Shown one piece after another: positions 9,417 to 16,698 of a DNA stretch of 43,432 nucleotides. Source of the stretch: Granulosicoccus sp. (GTDB lineage: Bacteria; Pseudomonadota; Gammaproteobacteria; Granulosicoccales; Granulosicoccaceae); the NCBI GenBank assembly GCA_023301725.1, contig JALZUD010000027.1, forward strand, positions 1-43,432, read 5' to 3'. The position numbers were made by a program, and so were the translations under genes. A model generated the notes under the pieces. The model was given only the letters and a program-made list of their open reading frames with translations. It made no database searches and was not told the DNA's origin. How positions within the stretch are numbered: position 1 is the stretch's first letter; each line of letters opens with the position of its first letter.

Positions 9417-10157
9417 CTAATGTACGTGAGCGAGTTCTGTGACCACAAACCCGGCAATTTGAAATCCCATCAAAGTAAAGCCTGCGGCCATCATGAGAAC
9501 ATTCGCCGCGTAGGCCTGCTTTGCAAAGCCTGCAGTTGCTCGCCAATGCCTCATGACCAACAGAATAGCTGCCAGAGCCAATAATTGACCTAATTCTACC
9601 CCTACGTTGAATGCCAATAGATTCGGGACCAGGCCATCAGCTGATATGCCATATTCGAGAATTTTTGATGCCAATCCAAAGCCATGTAAAAACCCGAAGA
9701 TCAGGGTGGCGGCTCTTGTGTCCGGTTGAAAACCAAACCAGAGTCTGAAAGCGCCCAAATTGTCTAGCGCCTTGTACACCACTGAAAAACCAATAATGGC
9801 ATCAATGATATAGCTGTTGATACCAAATTCGAAATAGACGCCGATAAGCATTGTGGTGGAATGCCCAATCGCAAATAGAGTGACGTAGCCGGCTATCTGC
9901 TTCATGCCGTACAAAAAGAATATGACGCCAAGCAAGAATAAAATGTGGTCATAGCCAGTAACCATATGCTTCGCGCCAAGATAGATAAACGGGATGATCT
10001 TTATCCCAGTAATCTCTTGAATGTACCCCTTGTCCCCTTGGGTGACAGCATGCGCCATTGCTGAATCGGTCCACAAGAGCAAACATCCAGACAGCACCAG
10101 TAATGCCAGTACTATTCGGCTTATTGAGGGTTGATTGAGTGTTGACATCGATGACAC
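9417..10157 (-). CDS. hupE: HupE/UreJ family membrane protein
   Basis: A 246-residue integral membrane protein with an N-terminal signal-like segment, LALLVLSGCLLLWTDSAMAHA, and about six further helices. Family hallmarks are the histidine-containing stretch KHMVTGYDHILFLLGV, the motif FAIGHSTTMLIGV and FGFLHGFGLASKI. HupE/UreJ proteins are linked to nickel or cobalt uptake for hydrogenase or urease; no hydrogenase or urease genes are in this window, so the metal partner is unknown. It heads a minus-strand unit with the anchor protein (30 bp gap) and possibly the 48-residue protein. The C-terminus ends in HVH, a possible metal-binding tail. The symbol names the family, not a proven orthologue. 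Confidence 0.85.
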   Translation of the reverse strand: MSSMSTLNQPSISRIVLALLVLSGCLLLWTDSAMAHAVTQGDKGYIQEITGIKIIPFIYLGAKHMVTGYDHILFLLGVIFFLYGMKQIAGYVTLFAIGHSTTMLIGVYFEFGINSYIIDAIIGFSVVYKALDNLGAFRLWFGFQPDTRAATLIFGFLHGFGLASKILEYGISADGLVPNLLAFNVGVELGQLLALAAILLVMRHWRATAGFAKQAYAANVLMMAAGFTLMGFQIAGFVVTELAHVH

Positions 10158-10280
10158 AAGCAGAGGGTGAGCAGCTGAGTATAGCTCTCTCTTAGGCGGG
10201 AGTTACCATTAGTGTGCACGTCAACCAAATACTTTGGGGTCAAGTGGCGTTTTCTATTCAATATTTTAGCCGACCTTGAG

Positions 10281-10364
10281 CGGGTCGGGCCTCGCGGGTC
10301 GGGCCTCGCAGGTCGGGCCTCGCGGGTCGGGCCTCGTAGCTCGAACCTCGCGGGTCGAACCTCG
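10281..10364. repeat. 14-bp GC-rich tandem repeat, six copies plus degenerate tail
   Basis: Unit CGGGTCGGGCCTCG starts at 10281, 10295, 10309, 10323, 10337 and 10351 with an exact 14-bp period. Copies 3, 5 and 6 carry substitutions (for example TCGAACC). Decayed copies continue to about 10417. The strong local GC bias contrasts with its AT-richer flanks. Confidence 0.85.
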
Positions 10365-10465
10365 CGCGTCTAGCCACAGGCCGAACCTCGCAAGGTCGGG
10401 CCTCACAGGTCACGCCCCTTAGTACAGACTTAGCGGGCCAAGCGTGCAGACGCTGTAACGCAAAG

Positions 10466-10492
10466 CGCTCCTTACCTCAATGGCAAGGAGCG
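10466..10492 (-). terminator. Strong hairpin downstream of the Tyr/Arg-rich gene
   Basis: Arms CGCTCCTTACC (10466-10476) and GGCAAGGAGCG (10482-10492) form an 11-bp stem with one G-U pair on the minus-strand transcript and a 5-nt loop. It lies about 70 bp past the stop of the minus-strand gene ending at 10564. Only a short T run (CTTT) follows, so factor-independent termination is plausible but not certain. Confidence 0.5.
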
Positions 10493-10563
10493 GAAATACA
10501 CACGGCACTAGTGGCTCACTAGCGTTGTGGATGTTCAGTATCTGCAAGACACTCTAGTGAAAA

Positions 10564-10989
10564 CTAGTGACGGCGATAGTTGTGTCGATAGCTGTGCCTG
10601 TTTGAATTCGACTTACGCCTATGTTCTTTATAGATGGGTCGACCGTACCGATCGTACGCGTTGTATCGATTGTCGTATCGGTATTGACGAGAGTATGAGC
10701 GTCTAGGCTGATATCTATAGCCTCTTTGTATCCGGCGGCTATTCTTGCCTCGGTGGCCGTAGGGATTCAGATTGATGCGCAAAGATATATCTGTAAGTTC
10801 TGCCTCTACTCCACTATTTCTATCAAACGAGCTATCTGTGTTGTCACTAAACTGGCCCTGGACTGTTCCGGCGATAGCTGCGTGAGAGAACTGAGAACTC
10901 AATGCGAGCAGGCCAATCGAAGCTGCCATGGCTAAGCGATGAAGCAAAGGTGCTGCAGAAGATCTCTTTTTCTGGAATATCGTTTTCAT
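10564..10989 (-). CDS. Small exported Arg/Tyr-rich basic protein
   Basis: A 141-residue protein. The ATG at 10989 is supported by AGGAG seven bases upstream. A signal peptide (LAMAASIGLLALSSQFSHAA) is followed by a short acidic segment and then a strongly basic tail of about 65 residues dominated by Arg, Tyr, Asn and His, with motifs such as RRSYSRQYRYDNRYN and NRHSYRHNYRRH. No catalytic domain is visible. Such tails resemble those of secreted RNA- or polyanion-binding proteins and some surface-associated proteins, but I recognise no specific family. It is transcribed with or after the MscS gene on the same strand, 167 bp away. Confidence 0.65.
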   Translation of the reverse strand: MKTIFQKKRSSAAPLLHRLAMAASIGLLALSSQFSHAAIAGTVQGQFSDNTDSSFDRNSGVEAELTDISLRINLNPYGHRGKNSRRIQRGYRYQPRRSYSRQYRYDNRYNAYDRYGRPIYKEHRRKSNSNRHSYRHNYRRH

Positions 10990-11155
10990 CAAAATGCTCC
11001 TGATGTACTCGGTGAGTGTTTAGGACTCTTAAGTTGGTACTCTTCATTGAGTCATTAGTTCAACTATCGGGCGGTTCAGGGCATCAAAATGCATACTTCG
11101 ACACACAAACCTACTCAACGAAACCTACTTTAACGCGCACCAACTGAACCAGCAC

Positions 11156-12259
11156 TTAACCGATGGGAAAATCTGCCGGCTCAGTGGAGGCAACCGCAAC
11201 AACATGCGTATTGGGCGTTGACAGGGAAATGCCATGCCTGTGCGATGCCTCTAAAACTTCTTCAGAAAATTGCTGCCTTGTGGCGATAATTTCGCCAACA
11301 TCTTTTATGTAATAAAACACGCCCCACTCTACCGCATGGTCTCCCGTGTCAAGTACTCGAATTTCTAGGGGATGCGAATTATCAATACTGCTTTCAGAAG
11401 CTTGAGCTATGGTGTCGAAGGCCTCCTGTAACATTGCTTTGACGTGCGCGGAATCTATGTCGTAACCAATCTTAAAAGTGAGTTTTTCTCTAAGACCTTT
11501 TGCTGATGCAAACTTCGACAAGCTATGAATAGTGTGCTCGCGCAGTTTGGCATTGCTCATCATGATGCGATGGTTATTCACCACATCGATCAAGACAGTA
11601 TGAAATATCTTAGTCTTGAATACCCGAACCAGTACCGGATCTGAGTCACCAATCTCTATTAGATCGCCTTCGCTGAGCATTTCGCTATTCAAAAGAACCA
11701 GTCCACTGATAATGTCTGGGGCCCACGCTTGTTGTGTCAACGCCAGAAACACACCAACAAAACCAATCGCGCCACCCGCCTCCAGCATGCTACTGAACCC
11801 GGCAATTCGTATAACAGCGATAAAAACAATAATGGTTATAACTGTGCTCGCCACCAGGGTGAGCATGCGCGATCGGTAGGTGTCCGATATCTGAACACCA
11901 TCACCACTATTGTTGGTCTTACCGTATTTACTACGCATGACATAACTAGCGATATTGGATGCTAGATACGCAAGATACAACACGACTAAAATAGAAATTA
12001 ATTTGACGGCAAAGCCTTGATCTTCACTGCCGCTCTGCAAAACGCTTGTGTAATCAGCGTTATAACAAATCGCTGCAAGTATCGCTAAATTCAAGACTCG
12101 CAGCACACTGACTCTGAAGTCTATCTGCCGTGCAGACAAGCTGCCCGCCGTTTTAAGAATAATGGGCCTGGCAAGCAGCAACAGCAATACATTCATCGCA
12201 ATAATGATGTAATGCATTGCCGTGAACGACGAGAAGTACTCTACGATTGCTTGGACCAT
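11156..12259 (-). CDS. MscS-family mechanosensitive ion channel
   Basis: A 367-residue inner-membrane channel. Helices are seen near residues 14-32, 50-66, 83-108 and 131-152. The pore-lining MscS helix (EAGGAIGFVGVFLALTQQAW, about residues 160-179) is followed by the beta domain signature LVLLNSEMLSEGDLIEIG and an alpha/beta cytoplasmic domain to the end. MscS channels open on membrane tension to release solutes during osmotic downshock. It is longer than E. coli MscS (286 aa) because of extra N-terminal helices. It lies 63 bp downstream of the sugar transferase gene on the same strand, which may or may not reflect co-transcription. Confidence 0.9.
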   Translation of the reverse strand: MVQAIVEYFSSFTAMHYIIIAMNVLLLLLARPIILKTAGSLSARQIDFRVSVLRVLNLAILAAICYNADYTSVLQSGSEDQGFAVKLISILVVLYLAYLASNIASYVMRSKYGKTNNSGDGVQISDTYRSRMLTLVASTVITIIVFIAVIRIAGFSSMLEAGGAIGFVGVFLALTQQAWAPDIISGLVLLNSEMLSEGDLIEIGDSDPVLVRVFKTKIFHTVLIDVVNNHRIMMSNAKLREHTIHSLSKFASAKGLREKLTFKIGYDIDSAHVKAMLQEAFDTIAQASESSIDNSHPLEIRVLDTGDHAVEWGVFYYIKDVGEIIATRQQFSEEVLEASHRHGISLSTPNTHVVAVASTEPADFPIG

Positions 12260-12322
12260 GGGGACAAGGATAATCTATCGCCCCACATTTTATCGTGGCA
12301 ATTAGTCTCTAGGCGTAAACAA

Positions 12323-13042
12323 CTATTGCCCCGCCCTGTCGCCAAATATAACCGTGGGTGTTTTTAACAAAATGCGCAGATCTGTTGCTAGAGATACTGT
12401 ACGCACGTATTCAATATCCCACTCGCCATTTTCATGCATTGGCCCCTCACCGCGAGCAGATATCTGCCACAAACCTGTTAAACCGGGCTTGACTTGGTGA
12501 CGTTGATGCAACGCGTCAGTGTAAAACCGCTGAACAACTGACTCCAACTCTGGTCGCGGACCCACAAGGCTCATATCTCCACGCACAACGTTGATCAGCT
12601 GAGGAAGCTCGTCAAGGCTGTAGCGGCGTATAAATCGCCCCACAGCGGTGTGCCGGGGATCTTTTTCGCTCTTGTGAGTAATCCTACTGTCTTCTTCAAC
12701 ATCCTCACTGTTGTGACGCCTATCTGCATTCATTGAGCGGAATTTCAGTACCTCAAAAACGCAGCCGTCTAATCCGATACGACGCTGGCGAAACAATATA
12801 GGGCTGCCCATTGACTGTCGAACTAATCCTGCAACTGCCAACATCGGAATCGCCAGCACCACCAACCCTATAGAGGCTGCCAATCGATCACACCCGGGTT
12901 TAAACATACGGGTGTAAAAACCTGGCTTAAATTCGATTAGCGGCAAATTCTGTAATTCTGTTGTCTCTACCTGCTCCTCTTCAGGGCCCGGCATTCCATC
13001 ATCGTTTGTTTCTAGCGAATATGCTATCGCATGCGACCCCAT
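12323..13042 (-). CDS. Bacterial sugar transferase (undecaprenyl-phosphate glycosyl-1-phosphate transferase)
   Basis: A 239-residue monotopic phosphoglycosyl transferase that starts exopolysaccharide or O-antigen repeat assembly by moving a sugar phosphate from a nucleotide sugar to undecaprenyl phosphate at the cytoplasmic face. A re-entrant hydrophobic helix (RLAASIGLVVLAIPMLAVAG) lies at residues 53-72. Next come SPILFRQRRIGLDG, VLKFRSM, the catalytic Asp-Glu pair in YSLDELPQL (Asp144, Glu145), the GPRPE motif (161-165) and KPGLTGLWQISAR. The start is supported by GAGGGAG six bases upstream. It has an unusually long acidic N-terminal extension (~40 residues) before the helix. No glycosyltransferase cluster accompanies it here. 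Confidence 0.92.
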   Translation of the reverse strand: MGSHAIAYSLETNDDGMPGPEEEQVETTELQNLPLIEFKPGFYTRMFKPGCDRLAASIGLVVLAIPMLAVAGLVRQSMGSPILFRQRRIGLDGCVFEVLKFRSMNADRRHNSEDVEEDSRITHKSEKDPRHTAVGRFIRRYSLDELPQLINVVRGDMSLVGPRPELESVVQRFYTDALHQRHQVKPGLTGLWQISARGEGPMHENGEWDIEYVRTVSLATDLRILLKTPTVIFGDRAGQ

Positions 13043-13405
13043 CCAAGACTCCCTCGGGCTAAACCCGTGCTTTCCGTGTTAAAACCAGAAACAACCGTTG
13101 TTACAGAACATGACTAACACTTGCTCATAAAAACAATGCCTGTCACCTATGGGGGTAGTTTCGGCGCGTTGCCCGCTTGCTAAACCTCCACATCTTAAAA
13201 GTGAGAATACTAAGTAACAAGAGAAATAGTTATTACTAACTGATTCACATATTGAAGAATATTGAACATGCTTCGACACGTTTTCATCAAGTCAACGCAC
13301 TCTTTACTAAAATGTCGAAAGCTGTATCGTACGCCTACTAGCCCTCGCAAGTGAACACAGGCCTATTGCCGAATCTATTGATGAATGATCTATTGGGAAA
13401 CTGCT
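13043..13405. other. Intergenic region with no gene seen
   Basis: This 363-bp space lies between two minus-strand genes. A 66-codon minus-strand frame at 13079-13279 shows no family resemblance and no ribosome binding site. The region should hold the promoter of the sugar transferase gene, but I could not identify convincing promoter boxes. Confidence 0.4.
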
Positions 13406-14128
13406 TTACGGCATTAAGACTTGAGACTTGAGCTCACTTGCGACGAACTCACCAGTGCACATGTAATGGGATAACAAAAGCGAGACGGCAAGATCAACAT
13501 CTCGCGCCAGTACCGCATCACAAATCATAGTGTGCTCATTATTGACGTCACGATCCGGGTAGGCGGTGCGCGCGGACAATTGGCGATACCGCACATTTTG
13601 ATCATACAACTGGGAACAAAATTTAATCAAAATGGATGACGCGCATTCGCTCAACAGCGTTTCATGGAAAATTTTGTGGAGGACTTCCCAATCAGAATGC
13701 GTATCGGAGTCTGACTGCTCAATCGAACGTGATAGCTGTGACAAACGATGATTTGCCAACACCAGCTGTTCTTCCCACTTCGCGCTTCGGTTAGCCATCG
13801 ACTCACGCAATGCTTTGTCTTCCAACCAGCAACGGGTTCGCAACAACTCTGAGTACTCAAGCTCGCTGACTTGGCAAACGCGAAAGCCTTTTTGATCTAT
13901 TCGCTCAACCAACGAATCAGAGGTTAGTAAGCTTAGTGCTTCTCTAAGCGGGCTTGACCCTACGCCATAAATCGATCTTAATTCCTCGATCTTCAGACGC
14001 AAACCCGGTGCAAGCTTGGCGCACATAATGTCACGCCGTAAGGAGAGGTATACGCGCCGGGTTATCGATTCGCCTGTGCCACTTTCGGGCACAAGGCTAA
14101 GTTGCGGTTCTATATCGTTTAAAGCCAA
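13406..14128 (-). CDS. GntR-family transcriptional regulator, FCD subfamily
   Basis: A 240-residue regulator. The N-terminal winged helix-turn-helix (residues ~20-85) shows SLRRDIMCAKLAPGLRLKIEELRSIYGVGSSPLREALSLL-type sequence, split by the usual GSSPLREAL recognition helix. The C-terminal all-helical FCD domain (~95-230) contains the metal- and ligand-binding histidines expected near LHKIFHETL and NEHTMICDA. FCD regulators usually repress catabolic and transport genes and are released by an organic acid effector. It starts 2 bp after the stop of the metallo-hydrolase gene, so it is translated from the same message, and it most likely controls the divergent aromatic-uptake and cleavage genes starting at 15852. 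Confidence 0.9.
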   Translation of the reverse strand: MALNDIEPQLSLVPESGTGESITRRVYLSLRRDIMCAKLAPGLRLKIEELRSIYGVGSSPLREALSLLTSDSLVERIDQKGFRVCQVSELEYSELLRTRCWLEDKALRESMANRSAKWEEQLVLANHRLSQLSRSIEQSDSDTHSDWEVLHKIFHETLLSECASSILIKFCSQLYDQNVRYRQLSARTAYPDRDVNNEHTMICDAVLARDVDLAVSLLLSHYMCTGEFVASELKSQVLMP

Positions 14129-14130
14129 AG

Positions 14131-15198
14131 CTATTCTGCTGGTAGCTTGAGAGAAATCAGATCAGTACCTACAATCGTATTGCCCTCGTACCCGCTGGCA
14201 GACACTGCGTCGATGTAGTCACTCTCAGACAAAGCACCACCGGGAATTGGAAATGGACCTTGTCTCTTAGCATTCAAAGAGGGAATTAAATGCGTTAGCA
14301 TCAAATGATCAGCGCCTACACGCTTTGCCATAGCCCCCAAATCGGTGGCAGTACTTTGACGAAAATACACGGGCGGTGGAAATCCGCTGTCCTGATCAGG
14401 GCCCATTACAGGATGAATAGTGGAATGAACAATAATATCCACATCCTTTGACAACTCTTCAACTTGCGCTGAAGTCGATGTATCGCGCGGTGGTGCGTTC
14501 TTGTCGTTACCAGCATCGCCACCAATGACAACACTGCCAGCAGGCGTATTGACTCTGTACGAGGCGTGTCCTGGAATGTGGCGAGTGTTAATAGCCTGAA
14601 CAGTGACGTCGCCTGATGACCAAACAACTTCTGGCTGTTCAAGATCACCAAACGTCATAACATTGAACAAACCTGCAGGACCTTCAACGAGTCGCTTCGG
14701 ATTCTCTAATAGTCTTTGCGCAATCTCTCCAGACTCAAGCAACGCATCACCAATATGCTCTGCGAACCCGCGTCCGCTCAACGTATGGCCAGCAGGCGAC
14801 TTCTTATCATCACTAACCACAAAATCGATTTTTGGTCCCTGCGAATTGAAATGCCAACGAAGCTGCATAAGCTCTGTTAAGCCTTCAGTGTGATCAGAAT
14901 GCAAATGCGTAACAAACACAGCATCCAGTTTGCCCACCTGCACATTAACCTGAGACAAACGCTGTGTTGTGCCACGACCAACATCAAACTGTAAAGCAAG
15001 ATCGGTACAACCTGACTCAGAATCCCCGTATTGCACTAACGTACCCGCACCGGCCAAGCCCTGAAAAACAGGTGGCCCTCCTTGCGTGCCTGTGAGAGTG
15101 ACTATTAAGCAGGGTTCAGCATTAGCAGCTGGACTAGCAAAAGACAGTACCGCCGCCATCAAACTTGCAAGAGGTGCTAGGTAGAATTTTTTAGCCAT
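14131..15198 (-). CDS. Exported metallo-beta-lactamase-fold hydrolase
   Basis: A 355-residue MBL-fold enzyme with a signal peptide (APLASLMAAVLSFASPAANA), so periplasmic. Zinc ligands are visible in THLHSDH (His98, His100, Asp102, His103), then RHIPGHASYRV, GGDAGN and LTHLIPS. The long insertion between the first and second ligand regions resembles RNase Z/arylsulfatase-like MBL hydrolases. The substrate cannot be read from sequence; given the neighbours, an ester or lactone of an aromatic compound is a reasonable guess. It lies between the YciI-like gene (141 bp upstream, with a 13-bp repeat in the gap) and the GntR gene (2 bp downstream), all on the minus strand. Confidence 0.85.
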   Translation of the reverse strand: MAKKFYLAPLASLMAAVLSFASPAANAEPCLIVTLTGTQGGPPVFQGLAGAGTLVQYGDSESGCTDLALQFDVGRGTTQRLSQVNVQVGKLDAVFVTHLHSDHTEGLTELMQLRWHFNSQGPKIDFVVSDDKKSPAGHTLSGRGFAEHIGDALLESGEIAQRLLENPKRLVEGPAGLFNVMTFGDLEQPEVVWSSGDVTVQAINTRHIPGHASYRVNTPAGSVVIGGDAGNDKNAPPRDTSTSAQVEELSKDVDIIVHSTIHPVMGPDQDSGFPPPVYFRQSTATDLGAMAKRVGADHLMLTHLIPSLNAKRQGPFPIPGGALSESDYIDAVSASGYEGNTIVGTDLISLKLPAE

Positions 15199-15293
15199 TG
15201 TGTTTTGTGCTCCGTTGCATTGTTAAGTGCCGAATGTAGACTGTGGATTAAGCACTGTATTCACGCTCTACTTGGGATCTAAGCATGAATAAC

Positions 15294-15332
15294 TATGGGT
15301 ACTAAGTACGGGTACTAACTATGGGTACTTAG
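15294..15332. repeat. 13-bp tandem repeat, three copies
   Basis: TATGGGTACTAAG, TACGGGTACTAAC and TATGGGTACTTAG follow one another at 15294, 15307 and 15320. They lie between the YciI-like and metallo-hydrolase genes. The repeats could affect the leader of the hydrolase message; no function is known. Confidence 0.7.
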
Positions 15333-15339
15333 CTTATCG

Positions 15340-15726
15340 CTAGGACACTGCTACGCTTTGCGATGAAAGCGTGGCAGAAAACTGAAGAGAACCCTCATTA
15401 ACAAGCCAACGACGAAGTCGATAGCTACGAACATTCTCAGAGTGCATGGGGTCTTTGTCTGCCAAAGCTACAGCCTCATCCCAACTTTCGCATCGGTAAA
15501 TGACCAGACCAGAACCTTGCATCAAGGAACCCGTGTCGTCTGACAAAGGGCCTGCCAGGAAAAGTTTTCCTGCAGCCTCAAGCTCTTTTTGATACTCAAG
15601 ATGACGTGGCAATACAGCCTTTAGTTTCTGCTCATCTGCTACGGGTGTGCTCTCAACGGCAAACAGTTCAAGCGCCAGAGCGCCGCGTTCTTTTGCATGT
15701 GATTTATAAGCATTCCAATCCGGCAT
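15340..15726 (-). CDS. YciI-like (YCII/dimeric alpha-beta barrel) protein
   Basis: A 128-residue protein with the YCII fold: a beta strand LFAVESTPVA, then the helix segment LPRHLEYQKELEAAGKL, FLAGPLSDDTG, GLVIYRCESWDEAVALADKDPMH and a C-terminal SYRLRRWLVNEG strand. The conserved His in RHLEYQ and the DPMH motif match YciI proteins and their relatives, which include muconolactone isomerase-like and chloromuconolactone dehalogenase-like enzymes. Within this catabolic locus it may process a ring-cleavage lactone, which is inference. It is the first gene of the minus-strand arm, with 125 bp separating it from the divergent nitroreductase gene. Confidence 0.82.
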   Translation of the reverse strand: MPDWNAYKSHAKERGALALELFAVESTPVADEQKLKAVLPRHLEYQKELEAAGKLFLAGPLSDDTGSLMQGSGLVIYRCESWDEAVALADKDPMHSENVRSYRLRRWLVNEGSLQFSATLSSQSVAVS

Positions 15727-15851
15727 TGACGACGTTCCTGATCAACTAGTGGACCTCAATAGTAATTGAATCATAAAAAAAATGGATTTTTATTGATATA
15801 CGATGAAAATGTGGGTATTTTGAAGTCACCAAATACGAGAGAGTAGTTTTT
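15727..15851. promoter_or_regulatory. Divergent promoter/operator region of the catabolic island
   Basis: This 125-bp AT-rich segment lies between divergent start codons and should carry promoters for both arms. It contains an inverted repeat GTATTT (15815-15820) / AAATAC (15831-15836) with a 10-bp spacer just upstream of the nitroreductase start, a reasonable GntR-type operator position. A weak plus-strand promoter candidate is TTGAAT at 15766 with TTTATT 17 bp further on. Both assignments are tentative. Confidence 0.35.
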
Positions 15852-16520
15852 GTGAGCGCAAGCGACACTGAGCAAGACCTAGAGCAGCTGAGGGCAAAAG
15901 CACAGCAAGACGTTCGAGACCTGAGACAAAGCATCACACAACTCGATGATGCCTCAATCGAACTCATACTCTCCAAGGCAAGATCACACTACGCTTGGAC
16001 AGACGCGCCAATATCCGAGCAACAGATTCGCACGATGTACGACATTGTAAAAATGGGCTCTACCAGTATGAACGGCTGCCCCGCCCGCTTCGTGTTTGTC
16101 ACCAGTGACGAAGGCAAGGCAAAGGTGGCTAAGTCACTGAAGCCTGCAAATCTTGCGAAAGTGGTTGGTGCACCACTCACTGTCATCATCGGATACGACC
16201 TCGAATTCTGGAAAGAACTGCCGTATCTTTTCCCACATGAAGATCGGCGTCCTATGTTTGCAAACAATGAGGAATACAGCGTCGACACGGCTTATCGCAA
16301 TTCCACCTTGCAAGGTGCCTATCTCATGATTGCCGCTCGTGCAATGGGATTTGACATCGGCGCTATGAGTGGTTTTTCAAATCAAGTTATCGACGATGAA
16401 TTTTTTGCAGGAACCACCGTCCGTTCAAACTTTTTATGCAACGTAGGCGTTGCCGATGAAAGCGCACTATTTCAGCGTCTGCCGCGATTTGAATTTGATC
16501 AAGCTTGCTCAATTGCCTAG
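15852..16520 (+). CDS. RutE/HadB-like nitroreductase family oxidoreductase
   Basis: A 222-residue flavin enzyme starting at GTG (GAGAGAG lies upstream). It closely follows the E. coli RutE pattern: ARSHYAWTDAPISEQQIRTMY, STSMNGCPARFVFV, LPYLFPHEDRR, AYRNSTLQGAYLMIAARAMG, GAMSGFSNQVIDDEFF and a final LPRFEFDQAC. RutE reduces malonic semialdehyde. The related TcpB/HadB proteins reduce quinones in chlorophenol degradation, where hydroxyquinol is the ring-cleavage substrate. Because a hydroxyquinol-type dioxygenase lies in the same gene set, a quinone-reductase role is more likely here than pyrimidine catabolism, but this is inference. It is the first gene of the plus-strand arm. Confidence 0.88.
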   Translation: MSASDTEQDLEQLRAKAQQDVRDLRQSITQLDDASIELILSKARSHYAWTDAPISEQQIRTMYDIVKMGSTSMNGCPARFVFVTSDEGKAKVAKSLKPANLAKVVGAPLTVIIGYDLEFWKELPYLFPHEDRRPMFANNEEYSVDTAYRNSTLQGAYLMIAARAMGFDIGAMSGFSNQVIDDEFFAGTTVRSNFLCNVGVADESALFQRLPRFEFDQACSIA

Positions 16521-16698
16521 CTAGCGCTAGTGAAGTGATCGAGCATTTGCCTGATCAGCGTTCGCAATTCTAAATTTTCAAGTACCTATTATTGAGGTTG
16601 TAAAAGTACACCAATAAAAATAGAAGAACGGTGAATCAAGCCAAACCTGCCTCATGCCGCTTTGGCAACCGACAAATTAAATGCCCGGAGGAATTTGC

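Larger units (their letters stand above)
10158..10563. other. Gene-poor spacer with GC-rich repeat and hairpin
   Basis: This 406-bp spacer upstream of the HupE gene carries no credible coding region. It contains a 14-bp tandem repeat (separate entry), a strong hairpin at 10466-10492 that probably ends the Tyr/Arg-rich gene, and presumably the HupE promoter near 10158-10260. Confidence 0.6.

Noticed and set aside
10281..10417. GC-rich tandem repeat considered as a CRISPR array
   Set aside because: The 14-bp units are contiguous with no spacers, and there are no cas genes.
13079..13279. 66-codon minus-strand frame upstream of the sugar transferase
   Set aside because: No Shine-Dalgarno sequence, no domain, and composition typical of chance.
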